DNA from: Rhodanobacter sp. | GTDB taxonomy: Bacteria; Pseudomonadota; Gammaproteobacteria; Xanthomonadales; Rhodanobacteraceae | Reading direction: 5' to 3' | Assembly (NCBI GenBank): GCA_004298505.1 | Contig: SCRO01000034.1 | Location: 1 to 64,000, forward strand | DNA length: 64,000 nucleotides | Shown: positions 10,072 through 21,461 of the stretch, in pieces | Numbering within the stretch: the first letter of the stretch is position 1 | How the letters are laid out: every line of letters starts with the position of its first letter | The notes under the pieces: model-generated | The model's database searches: none | What the model saw: the letters and a program-made list of their open reading frames with translations, nothing else | Told to the model about the DNA's origin: nothing | Made by a program: the position numbers and the translations under genes

Positions 10072-10518
10072 GTGTTCCAAGGCGAGACCGCCATTACCGT
10101 TGACGACAAGGGCCGCCTGGCCATCCCGACCGCGTATCGGGAGCTGGTCGCGGGCGAGTGCGCCAATCGTCTGGTGATTACTTACAACCCGTTCGAGTCG
10201 GGCTGCCTGTGGTTGTTTCCGTACGCGGTATGGGAACAGGCGCGCGACCAGGTCAACGCGTTGTCCAAGGTGAAAACCGCCCACCGCGACCTGCAGATGA
10301 AGCTGGTCGGTGCGGCGGCGGTGGTCGAGCCCGACAGTGCCGCGCGGATCCTGTTGCCGGTCAGTCAGCGCGCTACCACCGGCATCGAGAAGAAAGCGGT
10401 GTTGCTCGGCATGGGCGACAAGTTCGAGCTGTGGAGCGAGCAGGCGCACATGGCCAAGATTCGCCAGAGCATCGGCGAACACGAGATCACCAGCGAAATG
10501 GCAGAGCTGCGCCTGTAA
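10072..10518 (+). CDS. mraZ: Transcriptional regulator MraZ
   Basis: GTG start giving [24 protein letters not shown]. Confidence 0.95.
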   Translation: MFQGETAITVDDKGRLAIPTAYRELVAGECANRLVITYNPFESGCLWLFPYAVWEQARDQVNALSKVKTAHRDLQMKLVGAAAVVEPDSAARILLPVSQRATTGIEKKAVLLGMGDKFELWSEQAHMAKIRQSIGEHEITSEMAELRL

Positions 10519-10543
10519 GTCATGGCGCGGGTATGGCGAAATC

Positions 10544-11503
10544 ATGTGGGATGGGACGGGAGTGCGCTCGGTGCAATTGCGGCATATCCCGGTGATGCTG
10601 GGCGAGGCGGTGGAGGGACTGTCCGTGCACGCAGACGGGCGTTATCTGGACGGCACGTTCGGGCGCGGTGGGCATGCACGCGCGGTGTTGTCGCGCCTGG
10701 GTCCGGCGGGTCGGTTGTTGCTGATGGATCGTGATCCCGCCGCGATTGCCGCCGCGCGCGCCGAGTTTGCCACTGACCCACGCGTGGCCATTCGCCACGG
10801 CAATTTCTCCCGTCTGGCCGCATGGGACGAAACCAGCGCCGGTCTCGACGGCGTACTGCTGGACCTGGGCGTGTCCTCGCCGCAACTGGATGAAGCCGCG
10901 CGCGGCTTCAGCTTCATGGCCGATGCGCCGCTGGACATGCGCATGGACACCAGCCAGGGCGAGAGCGCGGCGGAATTCCTGGCACAGGCCAGCGAGCGCG
11001 AGATCGCCGACGTGCTGTGGAGCTATGGCGAGGAACGCCACAGCCGGCGCATCGCCCGCGCCATCGTCGCCGACCGCGGCGCCACTGCGTTCACCCGCAC
11101 CGGCCAGTTGGCCGCGCTGATCGAGCGCGTGGTCGGCCGGCGCGAGCCGGGCAAGCATCCGGCTACACGCAGCTTTCAGGCGCTACGCATCCGCGTCAAC
11201 GGCGAGCTGGACGCGCTGCAGCACGGGTTGGACGGGGCACTGGAACGCCTCAAGCCAGGTGGCCGGCTGGCGGTGATCAGTTTCCACTCGCTGGAGGATC
11301 GCGCGGTGAAGCTGTTCGTCCGCAAGCACTCCGGCCGCGTGCAAAACAGCCGGCGCGGTCCGCCGGTGCCTGCCACGCCGGCGCTGCTGGCCGCGATCGG
11401 CAAGGCGCAGTTTCCGTCCGCCGCGGAGCTGGCCGCGAATCCGCGTTCGCGTTCGGCCGTGCTGCGGGTCGCCGAGAAGCTGCCGCGGGAGGCCAGCGCA
11501 TGA
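10544..11503 (+). CDS. rsmH: 16S rRNA m4C1402 methyltransferase
   Basis: [13 protein letters not shown]...[16 protein letters not shown]; dcw position. Confidence 0.96.
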   Translation: MWDGTGVRSVQLRHIPVMLGEAVEGLSVHADGRYLDGTFGRGGHARAVLSRLGPAGRLLLMDRDPAAIAAARAEFATDPRVAIRHGNFSRLAAWDETSAGLDGVLLDLGVSSPQLDEAARGFSFMADAPLDMRMDTSQGESAAEFLAQASEREIADVLWSYGEERHSRRIARAIVADRGATAFTRTGQLAALIERVVGRREPGKHPATRSFQALRIRVNGELDALQHGLDGALERLKPGGRLAVISFHSLEDRAVKLFVRKHSGRVQNSRRGPPVPATPALLAAIGKAQFPSAAELAANPRSRSAVLRVAEKLPREASA

Positions 11504-11769
11504 AGGCGATCGGCGCCCTGGCCAGTTTTGTCCTGCTGCTCGCGGCGCTGGCCAGTGCCCTCGGCGTGGTCTGGACGCGTCATGAAAGTCGGGTGTTGTT
11601 CGTGCGGTTGACCAGCCTGCAGAACCAGCGCGACGACCTGAACATCGAGTACGGCAAGCTGGAGCTGGAACAGGCCACCTACGCCGAACCGCGACGAATC
11701 GACGATGAGGCGCGGCAAAAACTGGGCATGATCAATCCGCGCCCGCAAGACATCAGGTTGCTGCGCTGA
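11500..11769 (+). CDS. ftsL: Cell division protein FtsL
   Basis: Short single-TM protein between rsmH and ftsI, ATGA overlap. Confidence 0.92.
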   Translation: MKAIGALASFVLLLAALASALGVVWTRHESRVLFVRLTSLQNQRDDLNIEYGKLELEQATYAEPRRIDDEARQKLGMINPRPQDIRLLR

Positions 11770-13583
11770 TGGACGCGCGCAAGCACGCCAAGCCGGCAAA
11801 ACACGCCCGCCGTCATGCGACCGGTCCGAGTGCGCGCAAGCGCATGGTCGTGGTGGTCGGTTTGCTGGGCCTGGCCGCGACCGGCCTGGTCGCGCGCGCT
11901 TTCGACCTGCAGGTAGTGCGCAAGCAGTTCTACCAGCGCCAAGGCGACGCGCGCTTCCTGCGCGAAATGCCGATCCCGGTCTCGCGCGGCACCATCTTCG
12001 ACCGCAACGGCGAACCGCTGGCCGTATCGACGCCGGTGACGTCGATCTGGGCCAATCCGTCCGAGGTGCTGGACCACGACGAGCGCATCCCGCAGCTGGC
12101 GCAAGCGCTGGGCGTGAATGCGGATGAACTGAAGAGCCGGTTGGCACAGCGCTCGGAGCGCGAGTTCGTTTACTTGCGTCGGCAGATGTCGCCCGAGGCG
12201 GCGCAGGTGGTGCTCGACCTGGGCATTCCCGGCATCAACGGCCAGCGCGAGTTCAAGCGCTTTTATCCCTCCGGTGAAGTCACCGCGCATGTACTCGGCT
12301 TCACCAATATCGATGACCACGGCCAGGAGGGGCTGGAGCTGGCCTACGACGACTGGCTCTCCGGCAAGCCCGGCGCCAAGCGCGTGATCCGCGACCGCAT
12401 GGGCCACGTGGTGGAGGATGTCGAACAGGTACGTGCGCCCAAGCCGGGCCGCAACCTCACGCTCAGCATCGATCGGCGCATCCAGTTCCTGGCCTACAGC
12501 GAACTGAAGAACACGCTGGACAAGTTCCAGGCGGACTCCGCCTCGATGGTGATCCTCGACGTACGCACCGGTGAAGTGCTGGCGATGGTCAACCTGCCTA
12601 CCTACAACCCCAACGCAATCGGTGCCAGCAAGCCGGACCAGCGGCGCAACCGCGCGATGACCGATGTGCTTGAACCCGGTTCGACGATCAAGCCGATCCT
12701 GATGGCGGCGGCGCTGTCCAGCGGCAAGTTCACGCCGACCAGTCCGATCATCGACACCACCGGCGGCCACTGGTATTTCCAGGGCCACGACATCCACGAC
12801 ACGCACAATTACGGCCTGCTGACCCCGACCGGCGTGATCACCAAGTCGAGCAACGTGGGCGCGGCGCACATCGCGACGGCTCTCGACACCACGTTGATGT
12901 ACGACACCTACCGCGCGTTCGGCTTCGGCAACAGCACCAACAGCGGCTTTCCCGGCGAGGCCTCGGGCTACCTGCGCATCGGTCGCGACTGGCGCCCGCT
13001 GGAGAAGGCCATCCTCGGCTATGGCTACGGCCTCAACGTGACCGTGCTGCAGCTGGCCAACGCCTACGCCACCATCGCCGACGCCGGTGTCATGCACACG
13101 CCCAGCTTCATCAAGGGTGAGGACAATCCATCCAGGCAGATCATCTCGCCGGCGATCGCGCACGAGCTGATCCAGATGATGGAGACGGTCACCGGACCAG
13201 GCAGCACCGCGCCGCAGGCACGCATCGCCAACTATGCCGTGGCGGGCAAGACCGGCACCGCGCACAAGGCCAGCGCCGGCGGCTACGACAAGCACAGCTA
13301 CACCGCGGCGTTCGCCGGCATCGTGCCGGCGACGAACCCGCGCCTGGTCGGCGTGGTGGTGGTCGACAACCCGAAGAAGGGCAGCTACTACGGCGGCATG
13401 GTCTCCGCGCCCGTGTTCTCGCGGGTGATGGGAGGCGCGCTGCGCTTGCTCGACGTGCCGCCGGACAACATCGGGCGCTGGTATGTCGGCGGCCCGTTGC
13501 AGAGTGCCGGCGGCCTGGTGGGCAGCCAGCCGCCGGGCGAAGTACCGATCGACGACGCCCCGATCGACGAGGGCACGCCATGA
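11769..13583 (+). CDS. ftsI: Peptidoglycan transpeptidase FtsI (PBP3)
   Basis: Penicillin-binding motifs (EPGSTIKP, SSN, KTGTAHK); dcw position. Confidence 0.96.
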   Translation: MDARKHAKPAKHARRHATGPSARKRMVVVVGLLGLAATGLVARAFDLQVVRKQFYQRQGDARFLREMPIPVSRGTIFDRNGEPLAVSTPVTSIWANPSEVLDHDERIPQLAQALGVNADELKSRLAQRSEREFVYLRRQMSPEAAQVVLDLGIPGINGQREFKRFYPSGEVTAHVLGFTNIDDHGQEGLELAYDDWLSGKPGAKRVIRDRMGHVVEDVEQVRAPKPGRNLTLSIDRRIQFLAYSELKNTLDKFQADSASMVILDVRTGEVLAMVNLPTYNPNAIGASKPDQRRNRAMTDVLEPGSTIKPILMAAALSSGKFTPTSPIIDTTGGHWYFQGHDIHDTHNYGLLTPTGVITKSSNVGAAHIATALDTTLMYDTYRAFGFGNSTNSGFPGEASGYLRIGRDWRPLEKAILGYGYGLNVTVLQLANAYATIADAGVMHTPSFIKGEDNPSRQIISPAIAHELIQMMETVTGPGSTAPQARIANYAVAGKTGTAHKASAGGYDKHSYTAAFAGIVPATNPRLVGVVVVDNPKKGSYYGGMVSAPVFSRVMGGALRLLDVPPDNIGRWYVGGPLQSAGGLVGSQPPGEVPIDDAPIDEGTP

Positions 13584-15088
13584 GTACCGGTCACCTCGAT
13601 CAGCTGTTGCTGGGCATCGCCGATGCGCAGATCGCGGCGACGCCCGCGGTCGCGCACATGATCGTCTCTGGCCTCAGCATGGATTCGCGCCAGGTGCGTC
13701 GCGGCGACGCCTTCTTCGCCCTGCGCGGCAGCCAGGGGCATGGCATCGAGTTCGCGGCCAGTGCGGTGCAGCGCGGCGCCCAGGTGATACTGGCCGAGGC
13801 CCCTGCGCCGCCGGATGTCGCGCCACTGGACGTGCCTTTGCTGTGGATCGAACGCCTGCACGATCAGGTCGGCGAGATCGCCGCGCGCTTCCATGAGCGT
13901 CCCAGCGAAGCGATGCGCCTGATCGGCGTCACTGGCACCAATGGCAAGACCTCGTGTGTGCAACTGCTGGCGCAGGCATTGACCCTGCTTGGTCATCGCG
14001 CTGCCTCGATCGGCACGCTCGGCGCCGGTGTGCATGACCAGTTGCACGAAGGCGAGCGCACCACGCCGGACGCGATCAGCGTGCAGGCGCTGCTGGCGAA
14101 GTTTCGTGATGCCGAGGTCACCCACGTGGCGATGGAGGTATCGTCGCATGCGCTGGTGCAGGGTCGCGTGGGAGCGGTGGATTTCGAGGTTGCCGCATTC
14201 ACCAATCTCACCCGCGATCATCTGGATTATCACGGCAGCATGGAGGCCTATGGTGCAGCCAAGGCCCGTCTGTTCGCGTGGCCCGGGCTGCAGGCGGCGG
14301 TGATCAACAGCGATGATGCGTTCGGTCAGGAGCTCGCCACGCAGCTGCCGGCAGGCGTGCGTGCGCTGCGCTTCAGCATCGCGGATGACAGTGCAGCCGA
14401 AATCGCTGCCAGCCACATCGTCACGACGGCCGAAGGACTGGCCTTCCAACTGCGTTCGCCGTGGGGTGTGCGGCCGATCAGCAGCCATCTGCTCGGCCAC
14501 TTCAATGTCGCCAACCTGCTGGTCGTGATCGGCTGCCTCGGGGCGCTGGACGAGCCGTTCGAGCGCATCGTCAAGGTAGTTGCACAGCTGCAGCCGGTGA
14601 ATGGCCGCATGAGCCGGCTCGGTGGCCGGCGCGGCCTGCCGCTGGTGGTGGTGGACTATGCGCATACGCCGGATGCGCTGGAACAGGCGCTGATCGCGCT
14701 GCGCGCGCATTGCACCGGCAAGCTGATCTGCGTGTTCGGCTGCGGCGGCGAACGCGACGCCGGCAAGCGCCCATTGATGGGCGCGATCGCAGCGCGCCTG
14801 GCCGACGTAGCCATCGTCACCGACGACAATCCGCGCAGCGAAGATGGCGACGCGATCGTGGCGCAGATCGTCGCGGGAATGTCTGCAGCTCCCGCCATGA
14901 CGGTCGAGCGCGATCGCGCGGTCGCGATCGCCGATGCGCTGGCACTGGCTCGCGCCGGCGACGCGGTGCTGCTGGCCGGCAAGGGACACGAAACCTATCA
15001 GGACGGCGCCGCTGGCAAGCGCCCGTTCAATGATCTGGCGGTGGCGCATGCCACGCTGGAACGAATCAGCCGGGAGCCGCGCGCATGA
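13580..15088 (+). CDS. murE: UDP-MurNAc-tripeptide synthetase
   Basis: GVTGTNGKTSCVQLLAQAL; TDDNPRSED motif typical of meso-Dap-adding MurE. Confidence 0.96.
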   Translation: MSTGHLDQLLLGIADAQIAATPAVAHMIVSGLSMDSRQVRRGDAFFALRGSQGHGIEFAASAVQRGAQVILAEAPAPPDVAPLDVPLLWIERLHDQVGEIAARFHERPSEAMRLIGVTGTNGKTSCVQLLAQALTLLGHRAASIGTLGAGVHDQLHEGERTTPDAISVQALLAKFRDAEVTHVAMEVSSHALVQGRVGAVDFEVAAFTNLTRDHLDYHGSMEAYGAAKARLFAWPGLQAAVINSDDAFGQELATQLPAGVRALRFSIADDSAAEIAASHIVTTAEGLAFQLRSPWGVRPISSHLLGHFNVANLLVVIGCLGALDEPFERIVKVVAQLQPVNGRMSRLGGRRGLPLVVVDYAHTPDALEQALIALRAHCTGKLICVFGCGGERDAGKRPLMGAIAARLADVAIVTDDNPRSEDGDAIVAQIVAGMSAAPAMTVERDRAVAIADALALARAGDAVLLAGKGHETYQDGAAGKRPFNDLAVAHATLERISREPRA

Positions 15089-16455
15089 TGCGGCTCGGTG
15101 CCATCGCGATGTGGATCCACGGGCGTCTGCTCCACAGCAACGCCGCTCTGGAGCAGGCCGAGATCACCGGCGTGGCGATCGATACGCGCAAGTTGCAGCC
15201 GGGCAACCTGTTCATCGCGCTCAAGGGCGAGCATGTGGATGGCCATGATTACCTGGATCAGGCTGCCGCGCGCGGAGCGATCGCGGCGCTGGTGACGCGC
15301 CAGGTGGACAACGCGCTGCCGCAGCTGCTGGTCGACAATGCGGAGGTGGCGCTGGGCGACCTCGCCAGCGCGGTGCGCGCGCAGCGCGACGTGCGCGTGG
15401 TCGGCATCACCGGCTCCAACGGCAAGACCACGGTGAAGACCCTGCTGGCCTCGATCCTGTCGCGTCACGGCCACACCCATGTCAGTGCCGACAATTACAA
15501 CAACGAACTGGGCCTGCCGCTGAGCCTGTTGGCGATGCCGCAGAACACCGAGTACGCCGTGTTGGAGATGGGCGCCGGCAAGCCGGGCGACATCGCCTAC
15601 CTCGCTGCCATCGCACGGCCAGATATCGGCCTCGTCACGCTCATCGCGCCGGCGCATCTTGAGCGCATGGGCAGCATTGAGAGCGTGGCCGAGACCAAGG
15701 GTGCGCTATACCAGGCGTTGCCGGCCGACGGCACCGCCATCATCAATGTGGATGACGTTTTCGCCAGCTTCTTCGGTGGGCTCGCCGGCACCCGCAAGGT
15801 GCTGCGCTTCGGGCTGGATTACCCGGCCGACGTCGGCGCCGACAGCATCGAGCAGCGCCTCGATGGTTCGCGCTTTGTACTCAGCACACCACGCGGCGAT
15901 GCCGCGGTGAACCTGCCGCTGCCCGGCCGCCACAACGTGGCCAACGCGCTGGCTGCCACGGCGGTGGCGCTGGCGCTCCAGGTTCCGCTGGACACCATCG
16001 TCGCCGGACTGGAGCACGCGCCCGGCGTGGCCGGGCGGTTGCACCGCGAAGTCTGCGCCGGTGGCTGGACCCTGATCGACGACAGCTACAACGCCAATCC
16101 CGGTTCGATGGCGGCCGCGATCGACACGCTGTTGCTGGCCGCAGGCGAGCGTTGGCTGGTGCTGGGCGACATGGCCGAACTGGGCGCGGATGCGCGCGCG
16201 CTGCATGCCGCCCTCGGAGAACGTGCGCGCGAGCGCGGCGTCGATCGGCTGTTCGCCGTGGGTCTGCTCGGCGCAGTCACGGTGGAGGCGTTCGGCGCCG
16301 GTGGCGAGCATTTCCACGCCAAGCCGGCACTGATCGCTGCGCTGCAGGCGCAGTTGCATGCCGGCGTCACCTGCCTGGTCAAGGGCTCACGTGCGGCCGG
16401 CATGGAGCAGGTGGTAGCCGCGCTTGCCAAGGGGGATGCGACCGATGCTGCTTGA
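15085..16455 (+). CDS. murF: UDP-MurNAc-tripeptide-D-Ala-D-Ala ligase
   Basis: [30 protein letters not shown]. Confidence 0.96.
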   Translation: MMRLGAIAMWIHGRLLHSNAALEQAEITGVAIDTRKLQPGNLFIALKGEHVDGHDYLDQAAARGAIAALVTRQVDNALPQLLVDNAEVALGDLASAVRAQRDVRVVGITGSNGKTTVKTLLASILSRHGHTHVSADNYNNELGLPLSLLAMPQNTEYAVLEMGAGKPGDIAYLAAIARPDIGLVTLIAPAHLERMGSIESVAETKGALYQALPADGTAIINVDDVFASFFGGLAGTRKVLRFGLDYPADVGADSIEQRLDGSRFVLSTPRGDAAVNLPLPGRHNVANALAATAVALALQVPLDTIVAGLEHAPGVAGRLHREVCAGGWTLIDDSYNANPGSMAAAIDTLLLAAGERWLVLGDMAELGADARALHAALGERARERGVDRLFAVGLLGAVTVEAFGAGGEHFHAKPALIAALQAQLHAGVTCLVKGSRAAGMEQVVAALAKGDATDAA

Positions 16456-17545
16456 ACTGGCCGGCTGGATGGCACGGCATTTCACCGCCTTGCACCTGTT
16501 CCAGTACATCACTTTCCGCACCATCATGGCCGCGCTTACCGCGCTGGCATTGTCGCTGCTGTGCGGACCCTGGCTGATCAACCGGCTGGCCGCGCTCAAG
16601 GCGGGTCAGGTGGTGCGCAGCGATGGCCCGCAGACCCACCTGGTCAAGGCCGGCACGCCGACCATGGGCGGTGTGATGATCCTGCTTTCGGTCACCGTCG
16701 CCACCTTGCTCTGGGCCGACCTGCACAACCGTTATGTATGGGTGGTGTTGGTGGTGCTGCTGAGCTATGGCGCCATCGGTTTCTACGACGACTACCGCAA
16801 GCTGGCGCTGAAGGACAGCCGGGGCCTGGCCAGCCGCTGGAAATACTTCTGGCAATCCGTGTTCGGCCTCGGTGCGGCATTGTTCCTGTACTACACCGCG
16901 CCGCATGCCGTCCACGGCGCGCCCGTGGCCGAGACCGCCTTGTACGTACCGTTGTTCAAGCACGTGGTGGTGCCGCTGGGGTTGTTCTTCGTGGCCATCA
17001 CCTATTTGATGATCGTCGGATTTTCCAACGCGGTGAACCTCACCGACGGCCTGGACGGCCTGGCGATCATGCCGACCGTGCTGGTCTCCGGTGCACTCGG
17101 TGTGTTCGCCTACCTGGCCGGCAACAAGGTGTTCTCCGAGTACCTGGGCATTCCCTCGATTCCCGGTGCGGGCGAGCTGGCGATCTTCACCGGAGCGCTG
17201 TCCGGGGCAGGGCTGGGCTTTTTGTGGTTCAACACCTACCCGGCGCAGGTATTCATGGGCGACGTGGGCGCGCTGGCGATGGGCGCGGCGCTGGGTTGTG
17301 TCGCGGTGATCGTGCGCCAGGAGATTGTGCTGCTGGTGATGGGCGGCGTGTTCGTGATGGAAACCGCCTCGGTGATGATCCAGGTCGCCAGCTTCAAGCT
17401 CACTGGCAGGCGTGTATTCCGGATGGCGCCGATCCACCATCACTTCGAACTGAAGGGCTGGCCGGAACCGCGCGTGATCGTGCGCTTCTGGATCATCTCC
17501 GTGGTGCTCGTGTTGATCGGTCTGGCCACGTTGAAGGTGCGCTGA
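16445..17545 (+). CDS. mraY: Phospho-MurNAc-pentapeptide transferase
   Basis: [38 protein letters not shown]. Confidence 0.97.
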   Translation: MLLELAGWMARHFTALHLFQYITFRTIMAALTALALSLLCGPWLINRLAALKAGQVVRSDGPQTHLVKAGTPTMGGVMILLSVTVATLLWADLHNRYVWVVLVVLLSYGAIGFYDDYRKLALKDSRGLASRWKYFWQSVFGLGAALFLYYTAPHAVHGAPVAETALYVPLFKHVVVPLGLFFVAITYLMIVGFSNAVNLTDGLDGLAIMPTVLVSGALGVFAYLAGNKVFSEYLGIPSIPGAGELAIFTGALSGAGLGFLWFNTYPAQVFMGDVGALAMGAALGCVAVIVRQEIVLLVMGGVFVMETASVMIQVASFKLTGRRVFRMAPIHHHFELKGWPEPRVIVRFWIISVVLVLIGLATLKVR

Positions 17546-17555
17546 TGAAAGCCGT

Positions 17556-17642
17556 GAATAGAGAATCGGGAATGGAGAATGGGGAGAACGTGCAGGTGCG
17601 CGCTTTTGCCGATTTCCCATTTCCCAGTCCCCATTCCCGGCC
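17556..17642. repeat. GGGAATCGGGAAT-family element between mraY and ftsW
   Basis: gaatagagaatcgggaatggagaatggggag ... gatttcccatttcccagtccccattcccggc. Confidence 0.8.
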
Positions 17643-17656
17643 TGCGGAGCAGGCCC

Positions 17657-18892
17657 ATGTTTGACACCAGCCGCCAGGCCAAGCGCCGCAACGGACCGCG
17701 CGGACACTACGATTTGTGGCTGCTGGTCGCGTTGATCGGACTGGCCAGCATCGGTGTGGTGATGGTGGCGTCCAGTTCGATTGCAGTCGCCGACAGTCAG
17801 CACCTGGGCGCGTTCTACTTCCTGCGCCGGCATCTGATCTTCCTCAGCCTGGGTGTGATCGCGGCTGGCGCCGCCATGCGCATGGAACTGAAGCTGCTGG
17901 AGAAGTTCGCGTTCCCGTTGCTGGCGCTGGCGTTCGTGCTGCTGCTGGCGGTGTTCGTGCCGCATTTCGGCATGCGGATCAATGGTGCGCGGCGCTGGTT
18001 GAACCTGCTGGTCACGACGTTCCAGCCGGTCGAGGCGGTGAAGTTGGTCCTGGTGGTCTACGTGGCCAGCTATCTGGTACGCCATCGCGAAAGTGTGGAA
18101 ACGCGCTTTCTCGGCTTGTTCAAGCCGGTCTGTGTGGCCGGCGTCATCGTGTTGCTGTTGCTGGCACAACCGGACTTCGGTTCGGCTACCTTGGTGATCG
18201 CGGTGACCATCGCGATGGTCTGGCTGGGCGGTGCGCGGCCGATCTTCCTGTTCCTGATGGGCCTGCCGCTGATGCCGCTGTTGTATGTAGCGGCTACCGG
18301 CGAGAGCTACCGCATGAAGCGGTTGACCTCGTTCCTGGACCCCTGGAAGGACCCGTTCAACGACGGCTTCCAGCTGACCCAGTCGCTGATGGCGATCGGC
18401 CGCGGCGAATGGGATGGGGTCGGTCTTGGCTCCAGCGTGCTGAAGCTGTCCTACCTGCCCGAAGCGCATACCGACTTCATTTTCGCGGTGATCGGCGAGG
18501 AGCTGGGCCTGGCCGGCGTGATGCTGGTGATCGGCCTGTTCGCACTGGCCGTGGGGCGTGGTCTGTATCTGGGCCTGAAAGGGGTGGAAGTCGGTCAGCG
18601 CTTTGCCGGTTACGTGGCGTTTGGGGTGTCGCTGATGCTGGCGATGCAGGCGATCGTGTCGGTGGGCGTGAACCTCGGCGCCTTGCCGACCAAGGGTCTG
18701 ACCCTACCGCTGATCAGCTATGGCGGCTCCTCGATGGTGTTGACCTGCGCCATGGCCGGCGTGCTGTTGCGTGCCACCTTCGAAATCAACCGCGCGCTGG
18801 ATGCGCGGCAGATGGCTACGCGCATGCCGGCGGCGGTCGCTGCTGCCGACGCGAAGGTTGCGCCGTTGCCGCGCGCAGCGGAGGCAGCATGA
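17657..18892 (+). CDS. ftsW: Peptidoglycan glycosyltransferase FtsW
   Basis: SEDS multi-TM; ARRWLNL..., PEAHTDFIFAVIGEELG, GLTLPLISYGGSS. Confidence 0.95.
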   Translation: MFDTSRQAKRRNGPRGHYDLWLLVALIGLASIGVVMVASSSIAVADSQHLGAFYFLRRHLIFLSLGVIAAGAAMRMELKLLEKFAFPLLALAFVLLLAVFVPHFGMRINGARRWLNLLVTTFQPVEAVKLVLVVYVASYLVRHRESVETRFLGLFKPVCVAGVIVLLLLAQPDFGSATLVIAVTIAMVWLGGARPIFLFLMGLPLMPLLYVAATGESYRMKRLTSFLDPWKDPFNDGFQLTQSLMAIGRGEWDGVGLGSSVLKLSYLPEAHTDFIFAVIGEELGLAGVMLVIGLFALAVGRGLYLGLKGVEVGQRFAGYVAFGVSLMLAMQAIVSVGVNLGALPTKGLTLPLISYGGSSMVLTCAMAGVLLRATFEINRALDARQMATRMPAAVAAADAKVAPLPRAAEAA

Positions 18893-20031
18893 ATAGCGGG
18901 AATCGGGAATGGGAAGTGGAGCATGGGAAGAACGCGACAAGTGATCGTGACGGTGGTGCTGCCGATTCCCGGCCAGTGCTGATCATGGCCGGTGGGACCG
19001 GCGGCCACATTTTCCCCGGTTTGGCCGTGGCCGAGTGTCTGCGCGCGCAGGGCGTGCCAGTGGCCTGGTTGGGTGCGCTCGGCGGCATGGAAACGCGGGT
19101 GGTGCCGGCACAACGGATCGAACTGCACACGGTGCCGGTCGGCGGCCTGCGCGGCAAAGGGTTGGCGACACGCCTGCGCGCGCCGTGGATGCTGGTGCGC
19201 GCGTTGTGGGCGTCGATGGCGGTGTTGCGCAAGATCCGACCGCGCAGCGTGCTGTCGATGGGCGGCTATGTGGCCGGACCCGGCGGCCTGGCCAGCTGGT
19301 TGCTGCGCCGGCCGCTGCTGGTGCACGAGCAGAACCGTGTCGCGGGCTTCACCAATCGACGCCTGGCCCGCCTGGCCCGGCGCGTGCTGGCTGGTTTCGC
19401 CGACGCCCTGCCGCGGGCGGAGTGGGTCGGCAATCCGGTGCGTGGCACGATCACCACGCTGCCGCTCCCGGCCCAGCGGATGGCCGGCCGCACTGGCCGC
19501 CCGCGCTTGCTGGTGCTCGGTGGCAGCCTTGGCGCACGCGCCTTGAACCTGGCGTTGCCGCAGGCGCTGGCCAGGTTGGATCCCGGACAGCGTCCCGAGG
19601 TTCTCCATCAATGCGGCACGCGCGGTCTCGAGGAGACGCGTGCGGCTTATGCACAGGTGGGCGTCGAGGCGCAACTGGTGGCTTTCATCGATGACATGGC
19701 GGGCACCTATGGCTGGGCTGACCTCGCGGTCTGCCGCGCTGGCGCGCTGACCCTGGCCGAGCTGTCGGCCGCGGGTCTTGGCGCGCTTCTGGTGCCGTTT
19801 CCGCATGCGGTCGATGACCACCAGACGCGCAACGCGGAAGTCCTCGTGGCGGTCGGTGCGGCCGAACTGATTAAGGAGAACGAACTGGACGTACAAAAAC
19901 TGGCGCAGCGACTGGCGCTGCTGCTGGGCGATCAGCGCAGCTTGCTGGCGATGGCCGAGGCGGCGCGCACGCTGGCCAAACCGGATGCGGCGCAGGTCAT
20001 CGCGCGTGCCTGCCTGGAGGTGGCCGCATGA
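18889..20031 (+). CDS. murG: Undecaprenyl-PP-MurNAc-pentapeptide GlcNAc transferase
   Basis: PVLIMAGGTGGHIFPGLAVAECL; ATG overlaps ftsW stop but codes through a repeat (alternative GTG start near 18975). Confidence 0.95.
   Translation: MNSGNREWEVEHGKNATSDRDGGAADSRPVLIMAGGTGGHIFPGLAVAECLRAQGVPVAWLGALGGMETRVVPAQRIELHTVPVGGLRGKGLATRLRAPWMLVRALWASMAVLRKIRPRSVLSMGGYVAGPGGLASWLLRRPLLVHEQNRVAGFTNRRLARLARRVLAGFADALPRAEWVGNPVRGTITTLPLPAQRMAGRTGRPRLLVLGGSLGARALNLALPQALARLDPGQRPEVLHQCGTRGLEETRAAYAQVGVEAQLVAFIDDMAGTYGWADLAVCRAGALTLAELSAAGLGALLVPFPHAVDDHQTRNAEVLVAVGAAELIKENELDVQKLAQRLALLLGDQRSLLAMAEAARTLAKPDAAQVIARACLEVAA
18890..18972. repeat. GGGAATCGGGAAT-family element inside murG 5' coding region
   Basis: gaatagcgggaatcgggaatgggaag ... 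gccgattcccggcc. Confidence 0.75.
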
Positions 20032-21461
20032 ACCGGCTATCCGCCCAGCAGGACCCGATGAGCATGTTCCGCCGGGTGCATTTCATCGGCATCGGCGGCG
20101 TCGGCATGAGCGGCATCGCCGAGGTGCTGCACAACCTGGACTATACCGTGTCCGGCTCCGACCGGGCCGGCTCGACTACCGTGCAGCGGCTGCAACGGCT
20201 GGGCATCGAGGTACACGTGGGCCACGCTGCCGGAAACATCGCGGGTGTTGATGTGGTGGTGGTCTCCAGCGCGATCAAACCGGACAACCCGGAACTGGTC
20301 GCTGCGCATGCAGCGCGCATTCCGGTGATTCCGCGGGCGGAGATGCTGGGTGAATTGATGCGCTTCCGTCGCGGCGTGGCGATCGCCGGCACGCACGGCA
20401 AGACCACCACCACCAGCCTCACCGCCAGCGTGCTGGCCGAAGCCGGCTACGATCCTACGTTCGTGATCGGCGGCCAGCTCAATGCGGCCGGTGCGAACGC
20501 GCGGCTCGGCACCGGTCAGTACCTGGTCGCCGAAGCCGACGAATCGGATGGCTCGTTTTTGCTGTTGTCGCCGGTGATCGCCGTCGTCACGAACATCGAT
20601 GCCGACCATCTGGAGAACTACCACGGCGATTTCGCCGAGGTGAAAAAGGCCTTCGCCGACTTCCTGCATCGCTTGCCGTTCTATGGCCTGGCCGTGCTGT
20701 GCGTGGACGATCCCGAGGTGGCCGCGCTGGCGCAGGCCACAAACCGCCGCGTGATCCGCTACGGCATCGACAGCGCGGACGCCGATGTGCGCGCATTGAA
20801 CCTGACCCAGCACGGCTTCGAGATGCATTTCGAGCTGCAGTTGCCGGCTGCCGCCAGGGCCTTCCCGGTCACCCTCAACCTGCCTGGCAGGCACAACGTG
20901 CTCAATGCCCTGGCGGCGGCCACGATCGGTTGGCAACTGGGCGTGGAGGTTGCATCCATTGCCGCGGCGCTGCGGCAATTCCAGGGTGTCGGCCGGCGCT
21001 TCCACCGGCGTGGCGATATCGCTATCGACAACGGCAGCGTGCTGCTGATCGACGACTACGGCCATCACCCACGCGAGATCGCCGCGGTGTTCGCGGCGGT
21101 GCGCGGCGGCTGGCCGGAGCGGCGCCTGGTGGTTGGCTTCCAGCCGCATCGCTACAGCCGCACCCGCGACCTGCTGGATGACTTCGCCAACGTGCTGGCC
21201 GAGGCCGATGTGCTGGTGCTGACCGACGTGTATCCGGCCGGCGAAGCACCGATCGCCGGTGCCGACGGCCACGCGCTGGCGCGCGCGGTGCGCGCGCGCG
21301 GCAAGGTCGATCCGGTGCTGGTCGAACATCCGCGTGAATTCCGCGACACCCTGCCCAGCCTGCTGCGCGACGGCGATCTTTTGTTGCTGCTGGGCGCCGG
21401 CGATATCGGCGCGGCGGCACTCGAGCTGGCGCAGGCCGGCCATCTGAGGACAGGCAAGTGA
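20028..21461 (+). CDS. murC: UDP-MurNAc-L-alanine ligase
   Basis: [32 protein letters not shown]. Confidence 0.97.
   Translation: MNRLSAQQDPMSMFRRVHFIGIGGVGMSGIAEVLHNLDYTVSGSDRAGSTTVQRLQRLGIEVHVGHAAGNIAGVDVVVVSSAIKPDNPELVAAHAARIPVIPRAEMLGELMRFRRGVAIAGTHGKTTTTSLTASVLAEAGYDPTFVIGGQLNAAGANARLGTGQYLVAEADESDGSFLLLSPVIAVVTNIDADHLENYHGDFAEVKKAFADFLHRLPFYGLAVLCVDDPEVAALAQATNRRVIRYGIDSADADVRALNLTQHGFEMHFELQLPAAARAFPVTLNLPGRHNVLNALAAATIGWQLGVEVASIAAALRQFQGVGRRFHRRGDIAIDNGSVLLIDDYGHHPREIAAVFAAVRGGWPERRLVVGFQPHRYSRTRDLLDDFANVLAEADVLVLTDVYPAGEAPIAGADGHALARAVRARGKVDPVLVEHPREFRDTLPSLLRDGDLLLLLGAGDIGAAALELAQAGHLRTGK

Noticed and set aside
20037-21443. 468-aa ORF antisense to murC (similar antisense ORFs oppose murE, ftsI, mraY/ftsW, surA)
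   Set aside because: GC-driven shadow ORFs, no motif, opposite confidently assigned genes
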